NCBI RefSeq assembly: GCF_030445035.2
Contig: NC_080702.1
Coordinates: 27,441,835-27,505,834 of the forward strand
DNA: 64,000 nucleotides
Direction: 5' to 3'
DNA from: Dasypus novemcinctus
Taxonomy: Eukaryota; Chordata; Mammalia; Cingulata; Dasypodidae
The notes under the pieces: model-generated
What the model was told of the DNA's origin: nothing
The model's database searches: none
What the model saw: only the letters and a program-made list of their open reading frames with translations
Position numbers and translations under genes: made by a program
In this document: positions 1-10,200 of the stretch, piece after piece
How the letters are laid out: every line of letters begins with the position of its first letter
Position numbering within the stretch: the first letter of the stretch is position 1

Positions 1-840
1 TCCAGGGTGCGGGTCCTGCGGGGGGCAGGTGGGTGTGGGGGAGGGGCAGGTGCGGGGCCTGCCGGGAGGCAGGTGGGGGTGTGGGGGGAGGCAGGTGGGG
101 GTCCTGCGGGGGGCAGGTGGGGGTCCTGGGGGGAGGGGGCAGGTGGGGGTCCTAGGGGAGGGGGCAGGTGGGGGCCACTGGGGGGAGGGGGCAGGTGGGG
201 TCCTGGGGGAGGGAGAAGCAGGTGGGGGTGTGGGGGTGTGGGGGGAGTGGGGGCCAGGTGGGGGTCCTGGGGGGAGGGGACAGGTGGGGGTGTGGGGGGA
301 GTGGGGAGGCGAGGTGGGGGTCCTGGGGGGAGGGGGCAGGTGAGGGTGTGGGGGGAGGGGGGCAGGTGGGGTCCTGGGGGGAAGGGGGGACCAGGTGGGG
401 GTGTGGGGGGGGAGTGGGGTGCCAGGTGGGGGTTCCTTGGGGGGAGGGGGCCAGGTGGGGTGTGGGGGGAGGGGGGTGCTAGGTGAGGGTGTGGGGGGGG
501 AGTAGGGGGTCCAGGAGGGTCCCAGGGAGAGCTGGGGGTTTCCAGGAGGGTCCTGGGGGGAGGGGCCAGGTGGGAAGTCCTAGGGGGAGTGAGGGGGGCC
601 AGGAGGGTTCTGGGGAGAGTGGGGGGGTCCAGGTACAGGTCCTGGGGGGACTGGGGGGGGGCCAAGAGGGTCCCGGGGGGAGTGGGAGGGTCCAGGAGGG
701 TCCGGGGGGGGGTCCAGGAGGGTCCTTGGGGACGTGGGGGTGTGGGTCAAGGAGGGTCCTAGGGGGAGTGGGGGGGAGCCAGGGGGTCCCGGGGGGGAGT
801 GGGGTCAGGGGTCCAGGAGGGTCCCGGGGGTGGGTCCAGC
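1..840. repeat. G-rich minisatellite in DOCK6 intron 19
   Basis: Degenerate tandem units built on ggcaggtgggggtcctggg / gggagtgggggg, about 25-30 bp and drifting along the tract. The plus strand is strongly G-rich, with many runs of four or more G. The C-rich strand is the DOCK6 sense strand. Apparent ORFs here are low complexity. Confidence 0.85.
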
Positions 841-1133
841 GGGGCAGACTGGACAGAGGCCGGGAACGCACAGATGAACGGGGCCGAGAAGGAAACCGAG
901 GCAGGGGCCCCGAGCCAGCAGAGGGCCGAGAGGCGCGGGGAGCGGGGAAGGGAGGAGAGGGGGGGCCGGAGGGCGCCGGCGGCCGCGGGAAGGCCAAGGC
1001 CCCCGGCGCGGCCGCCCAAGGCACGGCCGCCCTCGCCTGAGTCAGCAGCTGCCCCGGGGGGCCGGGCTGACCAAAGATCACGTCCGCGGCCGCCGCCCCG
1101 CGCCTCCCCGGCCCGCGGCGCCCCGCCCCGTAC

Positions 1134-1221
1134 CCTGCGCGTGCACCGAGGACACGGCCGCCAGCTCCACGCTGAACACGCTCTTGTGGCCGTCCACCCA
1201 GCGCATCCCCGGCAGGGCCAC
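1134..1221 (-). CDS. DOCK6: DOCK6 exon 19 (last exon in window)
   Basis: It reads [20 protein letters not shown], then AAVSSVHAQ, ending in phase 1 with donor gtacgg; 88 bp. The next exon (expected to begin DPYLDKF) is not present in 1-1133, so it lies off the left edge. Confidence 0.95.
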
Positions 1222-4200
1222 CTGCGGGCGGGAGACCCCAGTGGGCGCCGCCGGCCCCTCCCCGCCCCGGCCGTTGTGACACGGGGCGGCCGCTGGCCGG
1301 GACCCACGGGGCAGGGGGTGCTGACGGGGTTCTGGAAAATGGGGACCCCTGAAATGGGGAGACCCATCCGGGAATCAGCCGCAATGGAGAGGACATGGGG
1401 GGAGAGGGGTCTCTAACGGGGGTGACTGGACAGGCTGGGGGACGCTTACGGGGACGTGGAAAGGACAGGCAATGGGGCAGCCAGAGGTTGGGGGCGGGCT
1501 GGTCGGGGGACAGGAAGTGCCGCGGCAGGGGGCGGCGATGACACACAGAAGCACTGCCACGGGGGTGACAGGGGACCCCAGGGCCACGGCGGGCAGGGTG
1601 GCGGTGGAAACCGAGGCAGGCTTCCCCGGGGGGGGGGCACGGCGTGGGAGGGCAAGGCCACGCTCTCACGGGGTGGCCGGCAGGGACACGGGGGCCCAGG
1701 AGGCCCTGCCGGGGGCCGGGGACCTGGGGACACATACGTCGGGCGTGAGCACGGAGTAGCTGGGGGGCGGCCGGTCCACTGAGACGGGCAGACAGAAGGC
1801 GCCTGTCCTCAGCCGGCCGTGCTGTAACAGCGGGATCCACTGAGGGGGGACAGAGAGGCGGGGGGTCAGAGGGGCGACCAGATGGGGGGGAGGGGGGTCC
1901 AGGAGGGCGCCCTGGCGAGGGCGGGGGACTCACAGTGAATCCCACGGGCGTCTCCAGGGCCGTGCCCGGCCGGGGCTGGCAGCTGACGTGGTAGAAGGTG
2001 AAGAGCAGATGGTGGTTCTCGGTCACGCAGGCCGGCAGATGCAGCTTGAACTCTTCGTAGAACTCGGGGGACCTGGCCGTGGGGAGGGCGTCGGGGAGGG
2101 GTCCCCTTCATCCACCCCACGCCCTCTCCCCACCCCTGGGGGGGTGCACGCCGTGGGCCCCGCTCTCTGCCTCGACAACCCCCGGCTTGCACCCCCAGCT
2201 GTCCCCCCCACCCCAGGGCGCGCGGCCCCAGCCATCACCCCTCCCCACGGCGCGCCCCTGACCGTCCCCCCCACCCCGTGGCGCGCAGCCCCAGCCGTCC
2301 CCCCACCCCGCGGTGCGCGGCCCCAGCCGTCCCCCCACCCCACAGCACATGGCCCCAGCCGTCCCACCTCCCCACGGCGCACCCCTGGCCGTCCCCCCCA
2401 TCCCGTGGCGTGCAGCCCCAGCCGTCCCCCCCTCCCCCACGGTGCACAGCCCCAGCCGTCCCCCCACCCCACAGCACATGGCCCCAGCCATCCCCCCTCC
2501 CCACGGCACGCCCCTGACCATCCCCCCACCCCGTGGCGCACAGCCCCAGTCGTCCCCCCCACCCCGCAGCGCGCGGCCACCGGCCATCCCCCACCCCATG
2601 GCACATGGCCCCAGCCGTCCCCCTCCCCACGGCACGCGGCCCCAGTCGTCCCCCCTCCCCACGGCGCGCGGCCCCGGCCGTCCCCCCACCCCCGCGGCGC
2701 GCGGCCCCGGCTGTCCCCTCACCCCATTGCACAGGGCCCCGGCCGTCCCCCCACCCCATTGCACACGGCCCCGGCCGTCCCCCCCTCCCCACGGCGCGCC
2801 CCTGGCCGCCTTCCCACCCCGCGACGCGCGGGCCCCAGCCGGTCCCCCCACCCTGCGGCGTGCGCCCCCGGCCGTCCCCCCGCCACCACGCACTTGCTGT
2901 GATAAACCACCGGCGTGAAGGCCTCGCGCGTGAACTCGCTGCAGCTGGACTTGCCGAAGATGACCTGGGGGCGGCGGGCAGGTGAGCGGCCCCCCGCCCT
3001 GGACGGCGCCCCCATCCCTGCCCCAGGAGGTGGGGGGGCAACCGCCACTGACCGGCAGCGCCTGGCTGGGGTCCTCGCCCGCCATGTACTGCAGGGCGCA
3101 CGGCGAGGTTGCGCACGGAGCCCTGGCGGCTGCTGAAGTTGAGGCTGTGCGGGTACACGTAGAGCAGGTTCCTGCGGGGGGGGGGGGATGGGGTCAGGGG
3201 AGCCCCCTAGAGTGAGGTCAGGACGAGCCCGGGCTGCCTCGGGAGAGGGGTCTGACAGGCAGAGCGGGAGGGGCAGCTGGGCACCCCGAAAGCACAGATG
3301 GGGGGAGAGAGGCAGAGAGTGGAATGGGGGGAGGGGAAACTCTGGGGTACTGGCGGGGGCTGGCGACGCAGAGGGCGGGAAGAGAGGGGCACCCCAAAAC
3401 GCTGGTGGGACCAGACAATGGGGCAGGGGCACGCCAGAGTCCCCAGGCCGGCCTGAGCCCCCCTTCCCCCATTCCGGGGGTCCCATACCCCTCCCACGAG
3501 AGAGGCCACAGGAGGTGGGGGCAGGAAACTGAGGCTGGGGTCAGAGTCCTGTCCTCCCTTCCCGGCAGGAAGGCAACTGAGTGCATGTCCCAAACTTCCC
3601 CTGGGCCTCAGTTTCCCCATCCGTGCACTAGGGGGGGGGCATTTGGGCTTCCCCCAGCCGTCGCGATCGCCACAGGGGGCTTCCGTCATGCTTGACGCGG
3701 GAGAACTCACGGGGGTCGAGCGCCACCCCGTTTTACAGATGGACCACCCGCTTCCCTGGCCAGCCGCGGCCTCGAGGCCAGCAGCCGGCGCCCGGACGCG
3801 GCCGGCTGTCAGCCCGGTGCCCGCGCACGGTGGGGCAGCGGGGGCGCGCCTCGGGGTGGCCCCCGCCCCCCACCGGCCCCCAGCCCCCCTCCCCGGCAGC
3901 GTGATCCCGGCGTGGCCTCCCGGGCGCCCGCCTGACGCAACCCTCATGCCACCCGGGACCCTTGCGCAACGCAGGGCTCCGGCCGGTTAACGATTGACCG
4001 GGGGTCAGGGCGGGCCGCCGGGGCATAAAAGGGGGTGGCGGGGGCGGTGTCCCCCAGACCGCCGGCCATGGCCGTGCCCGCCCTGTGCCTGCTCTGGACC
4101 CTGGCCGCCACCCGCCCGGTCTGCCCCCGCCGGCCCCCGCGGACGGTCTGGAGCCGGCGCGGCAGGAAGAATTGACCTTGCTGTTCCACGGTGCCCTGCA

Positions 4201-7200
4201 GCTCGGCCAGGCCCTCAACGGCGTCTACAGGGCCACCGAGGCACAGCTGACCGAGGCCGGGGGGCACCGTGGGCCTCTACGGCCGCACGCTGGAGCTCCT
4301 GGGACAGGAGCTCAGCCAGGGGCCGGGCCAGGGCCCAGGAGCTGCACAGAAGCCTGTCGGACCTGCAGGTGGGCACTGCCGCCGGGGCGTCGCGGGGTGG
4401 GTAGGAGTCTTTGAGCGGACTTAACAGCCGCGGCGGGGACTTTTTTCCCGGGATGACACGGGGACAATCTCAGGCGAAGGCCAGCGGGCCGTCCCACTAA
4501 CCACCCGCCGTCCCTGTTGAGCAGACGGAGGAGTTGGTCCTGCAGCTGCACGCAAAGGCCATGGCTCAGGCCCTGGGGCAGGTGGACCGGGAACAGCAGA
4601 TGCTGAGGGGCAGCGTGCAGAGGCTAGAAGGCCGCTTGAGGGGTGCCTGGCTGGGCCCCGCCCGCCAAGAATTTGAGGCGTTAAAGGTAAGGGACTCCAC
4701 ACCTTGGGGGGTGAGGGGTTACCGAGACCCCGAATCCTAGCCAGCAATCACTTCCCCTCCAATCGGCCACCCAGCTCCACGGCCTCTACCATGCCTCAGT
4801 TTCCCCTGTTGCAAATAAGGGCACCGACTGACATCTCAGAGCGGAGCCGGGGGGCTCAGAGCGGGTCAAATTCTCGGGCTGACGTAGACAGCAGGCGCTC
4901 AATAACTGCTCCCTACTCGAGGAACCGCTAATGTTGCCCGAGCGCCCCTGTAAAATCTACGGAGCCGGACGGCCCTCATTTTACAGATGGAGAAACCGAG
5001 GCCGGGAGGGTCGGTGACTTGCGGGGGGGGGGGCCTGGCTGGGTGGGCGGGAGTCAAGAGGCCCCCCCCGGCTGAGGGTCCCCGTGCCACCCCGGCAGGC
5101 GCACGCCGAGGAGCAGGGCCACATCGTGTGGGCCCTCGCGGGCCACGTGCAGCGCCAGCGGCGGGAGATAGCCGCGCAGGGACAGCGGCTGCGCCAGATC
5201 CGGGAGAGGGTGAGCCCGGCGGGGGGCTGGCCATGGAGGGGGGGGCGCGGGGTGGCCGCCCCCCACCCCCGGCTGAGCCTCCCCTCCCCGTCTCCCCAGG
5301 CTGCACACCGCGGCGCTCCCCCACCTGAGCCCGCCCGGGACCACCACCCGAGGAGCAGATGCGCCACCAGGGCGGCCGCGGTGGCCCCCCCCAAGCGGCC
5401 CCCCTCCCCCGCGCCGGGGGGTGGGGGGAGCTGCTCGTCCCCGCAGGGGGGAGGCCGGGGAGCGGGCCCCGCCGCCGGCCACGGAGCAGACGCGGAGCCG
5501 GCGGGGGACGCAGGGAGAGGACGCGGGGCCCCGGCGCGGGGCGCGCCGGAGAAGGGACCTTAATAAAGCACGACGGTCCACTCTCGCCCCCGGGCGTGTG
5601 GCTGGTGGCGTGGGGGGGGGTGTCGCCCGGCACGACGCGCCGTACCTGTAGCTGGTGTGGGGGGCGTACACTTCCCGGGCCGGGAACTCCAAGATCTCCT
5701 TGGTGGGCCGCCCCCGGGGGTCCGGGTAGGGCTTGACGTGCAGCAGCTCCGGGGAGAGGCAGAAGTGGGGGGTCTCAGGTGCCGGGGAGATGTCGATCTT
5801 GAGCTGGGCTGGGGAGGGGAGGCTAGCTGGCACCTGCGGCAGGTGCCCCATCTCTGGGCGGGGGTGGGGGGACGCTGACAGCTGCCCGGCGCCCCTGGTG
5901 GCCCCCTCCTCCAGGAGCCAGGGGGGTGGCCCCGGGCGCCCCCCCGGGCTCTCACCCCCACCTCTGACACGTCTGCCGGCTCCTGGCAGCTCGCCCCCCA
6001 CCGTCTGTGCCATCTATTCCGTTAGCCCCCTCGAGAGGGTCCCCCCCCCACCCCCGCGTTTGGAGGATTTGTCTGTCACGGTCGCCGGAGGACGCTCGGC
6101 ACGTTTGTTGAGTGGCTGAGTGACGGCCACGCACCGGTCACCGGCCGCAGGCGCCGCAGCAGGGACGACGGGCGCCGCATGTCGGCCAGGAACTTGAAGA
6201 GGTCCTCGTCGCTGAGCCTCTCGGCCTCCTGCACGGGACCCACCCTGTGAGCCGGGGCTGAGGGGTGGGGGGGGAGTCCCCGGCGCGCCCCTGCCCCCCC
6301 GGGCGCCTCCCTGCCCCCCGAGCCCCGCGGCCACGACACCTGCTTGAAGAAGTTGGTGACGGTGAGCGTGGCCGGGCGGAAGCTGGAGAAGCTGCAGGCG
6401 TCGTCCCCCGCTGCCCGCCCGGTCCTGCGGCCCTCGGCGGCGGCGGTCAGCCCAGGCGGGCCGGCGCTCTGGGGGGGACAGTGAGGGACGGTGACCCAGA
6501 GGAGAGGGGACAGGCCAGGAGACTCGGGCCCCCATTCCGAGGCCGGCCACCAGAGGGCGCCCGCCCTCTCCCCGGGTGCTCGGGGCTGGGCTCTCCCTTC
6601 AGCCCAGGAGGCCTCCCCCAGCTGCTCCGACTCCCCCAGGTGCTCCACCTCCCCAGGTGCTCCACCCCCCAGATGCTCCACCTCCCCAGATGCTCCACCT
6701 CCCCAGGTCTCCCAGGTGCTCTAACCTCCCCCAAGTGCTCCACCCCCCAGGTGCTCCACCCCCCCAGGTGCTCCACCTCCCCCAGGTGCTCTACCTCCCC
6801 CAAGTGCTCCACCCCCCAGGTGCTCCACCCCCCAGATGCTCCACCTCCCCCAAGTGCTCCACCCCCCAGGTGCTCCACCTCCCCAGGTGCTCTGCCTCCC
6901 CAGGCACTCCATCTCCCCCAGGTGCTCCATCCCCCAGGTGCTCCACCTCCCCCAGGTGCTCTACCTCCCCAGGTGCTCCACCCCCAGGTGCTCCACCTCC
7001 CTCAGGTGCTCTACCTCCCCCAAGTGCTCCACCCCCCAGGTGCTCCACCTCCCCCAAGTGCTCCACCCCCCAGGTGCTCCACCTCCCTCAGGTTGCTCTA
7101 CCTCCCCCCAAGTGCTCCACCCCCCAGGTGCCCCACCCCCTAGGAGCTCCACCTCCCCCAGGTGCTCTGCCTCCCAGATGCTCCACCTCCCCCAGGTGCT

Positions 7201-10200
7201 CTACCTCCCTCAAGTGCTCCACCCCCAGGTGCTCCACCCCCCAGGTGCTCTATCTCCCCCAGGTGCTCTGCCTCCCCCAGGTGCTCCGCCTCCCCAGGCA
7301 CTCCATCTCCCCCAGGTGCTCCGCCTCCCCCAGGTGCTCCACCTCCCCCAGGTGCTCCATCTCCTCCAGGTGCTCCGCCTCCCCCAGATGCTCCATCTCC
7401 CCCAGGTGCTCTGCCTTCCCCAGATGCTCCATCTCCCCCAGGTGCTCCACCTCTGCCAGGTGCTCTAGGCCTGCGTGCCCCCATCAGCCCCACTCCACCC
7501 TCCCCCAGGTGCTCCACCTCCCCAGGTGCTCTACCTCCCCCAGGTGCTCTGCCTCCCCCAGGTGCTCCACCCCCAGGTGCTCTGCCTCCCCCAGGTGCTC
7601 TGCCTTCCCCAGATGCTCCACCTCCCTAGGTGCTCCACCTCTGCCAGGTGCTTTAGGGCCCGCGTGCCCCCATCAGCCCCACTCCACTTCCCCCAGATGC
7701 TCCACCTCCCCAGGTTCTCCACCCCTCAGGTGCTCCACCCCCAGGTGCCCCACCCCCCAGGTGCTCCACCTCCCCCAGGTGCTCCACCACCCAGGTGCTC
7801 CACCTCCCCCAGGTGCTCCACCACCCAGGTGCTCCACCTCCCCCAGGTGCTCCACCACCCAGGTGCTCCACCTCCCCCAGATGCTCCACCTTCCCCAGAT
7901 GCTCCACCTCGCTCTGCCCGGCGCCCCCCCAGCCCCGCGGCCCGCCTCACCGCCCTCGGAGTCTGAGTCGCGCTCGGCCTGCCCGGCGCTGCTGACGATG
8001 TTGGCCAGGTGCACGGCGGTCCAGGCGAAGGGCATGCGGTAGCGGCCCAGGCGGGTGCAGAACTGCCTCGGCCGCCAGGCGCAGCTTCTCCAGCTTCTCC
8101 TTGTTCTGCCAGGACACCCCAGCCCCCCGCCACCGGCTCAGCGCCCCTCACCCGCGCGCGCATTGTGTGGGGGCGCCCTGGCCGCGGGCCCCCGCGCCGC
8201 CGCGCCTACCTTGGTGGCGTCCGCCTCCTTCATCACCATGTAGGGCTCGCAGCACTCGCCGATGTCCCCCTGCTGCAGCACCTTCTCCAGCTGCGGGGGA
8301 CAGGTGACGGGGGCGTGGCCTCCTGGCCCCGCCCCCCGGGTCCCTCCCTCCAGCTCTGTCCCGTCTGGACTCCGGGGGGCTCCCCCCTAACTGGGGGCCC
8401 AGCTACCCTTTAGTCGTTTCCCCCTTCTCCTTCCACTTTGGAGGCCGATCTGAGCCCACAGCTCTGGTTCACAGCTCTGGGTTCCAATCCTGTCCACTGC
8501 AGGGCCCGGCGGGCCCTCCCCGTGCCTCAGTTTCCCTCTCTGGCAAATGGGCACCGGGGTACCCGCCTGTCTCCCAGGGCTGCCGTGAGGCTTCAAGGCA
8601 GGAAGCCCCGGGAAGCCTGATTGGGGGGCGACCCCTGCCGGTAGGTGCTGAATTAGTTTCATGATTGTAGCTTCATTTAATGTTTTGGAAAGGATGCTTG
8701 AAAAACTCCAAACGAATGAGCCAACAGGGTCTTTCCACCCCAAAAGAGCTGAAAAGTTCTCAACATGGGGAAAAAAAAAAAAAAGGGCCAAATGCCCATT
8801 CTCCCCAGGCCGCCAGCCCAATGGTTTAGCAGCCGCCTCCCTCTGGAAGGCCTCCGGGGTTTCACCTCCTCTGCGCTCTCCCCAGCTGCCCGCTCACCCC
8901 CCACGACCCCGCCACCCCTCTGGGTGGCACATCTGCCCCCCCACCCCGTGAGCGCAGAGACCCTGCCTGCGGCGCCCTGCCCGGTCCCCACGGGTACCTT
9001 GATGACGAGAAAGATGTCGGGGGAGGGGTAGGTCACGGAGAAGATGGCGGAGCGCGCCAGCGTGGAGATGGCGGGGTGGGTGCCGTGCGCCCGCAGCAGC
9101 CCCCTTCGTCGAGTCCGAGTTCAGGTCGAAATAGAAGTTCTCCGAGATCTAGGGGGCAGCAGGAGGCAGGTGGGCCGCCTCCTCCAGGAAGCCCACAGCC
9201 CCCGGAGACGCCGGGGACGGGGGGGGGGGGGGGGCTCCGGGAGAAGAAGAAAGTCGGGGCGCTCCTACCTTCTTTTTCTCCCGCACGTCGTATAGAGCCA
9301 AGATTCCAAAAATGGGCTCAATGTCAATCTCAAACCTGTAGGGGAAGGGGGGCTGACTGGCAGAGGCTCTCCCTCGCCCCCCACCCGTTCCCTTTTGAGA
9401 TCCCAGCCCGGCCTTGTGCACGGGGGTGTGGGGGGCTCAGACAATTCCCAGTGGAATGCACGGACCCGCCACCTAAGGGCTTGCAGAAAAGGCTTGTCCC
9501 ATTTTGCAAAAGGGGACACTGAGGCACGGGCAGAGATTTTTCCCCCCACTTCTGCTCGGTAACTTACCCAGAGCACCCCCCGTCCCTCCAAACCAGGGCT
9601 CTGATCGGTTGACACAGAGGTGTCCTTTTGCTACGTCCAGTCCCTCCCCAGGGTGATTTCCAGGCATCCCCCATCTCCCCACTCTGGGCCGTGCCAGTTT
9701 TCCCCCTCTGGGCCGCCGTCACCCGCCCTCCCGTCTTTCTTTTTCTTTTTTTTAAGATTTATTTTTTATTTATTTCTCTTCCCCCCAGTCCCGCCCATTG
9801 TCTGCTCTCTCTGTCCATTCGCTGTGTGTTCTTCTATATCCACTTGCGTTCTTGTCAGTGGCACGAGAATCTGTGTTTCTCCTTGTTGTGTCATCTTGCT
9901 GCGTCAGCTCTCCGTGTGTGCGGCGCCATTCCTGGGCAGGCTGCACTTTCTTTTGTGCTGGGCGGCTCTCCTTATGGGGCGCACTCCCCTACGTGGGGGA
10001 CACCCCTGCGTGGCAGGGCACTCCTTGCGTGCATCAGCACTGCGCATGGGCCAGCTCCACACGGGTCAAGGAGGCCCGGGGTTTGAACCCTGGACCTCCC
10101 ATGTGGTAGACGGACGCTCTATCCATTGAGCCACATCCGCTTCCCTCATCTTACTTTTTCTGCCTTGCTGAAAAGTCGGGAGCCCCCCTCTCCTTTCTCA

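Noticed and set aside
479-2026. 515-codon minus-strand Pro-rich ORF
   Set aside because: It joins part of DOCK6 exon 17 to introns and other exons out of frame; the real exons use the spliced frame.
2023-3158. Several overlapping 190-325-codon ORFs across 2-3.1 kb
   Set aside because: Products of the intron 16 minisatellite; only the DOCK6 exons 15 to 17 are supported.
6576-8042. 488-codon plus-strand ORF rich in CSTSPRCS
   Set aside because: Translation of the intron 11 minisatellite, running antisense over DOCK6 exon 11.
9620-10129. Recurring 100-190-codon ORF with '..[18 protein letters not shown]..' seen here and at many other places
   Set aside because: Translation of the antisense DAS SINE; it recurs wherever a long SINE copy lies and differs by random indels, so it is not a gene family.
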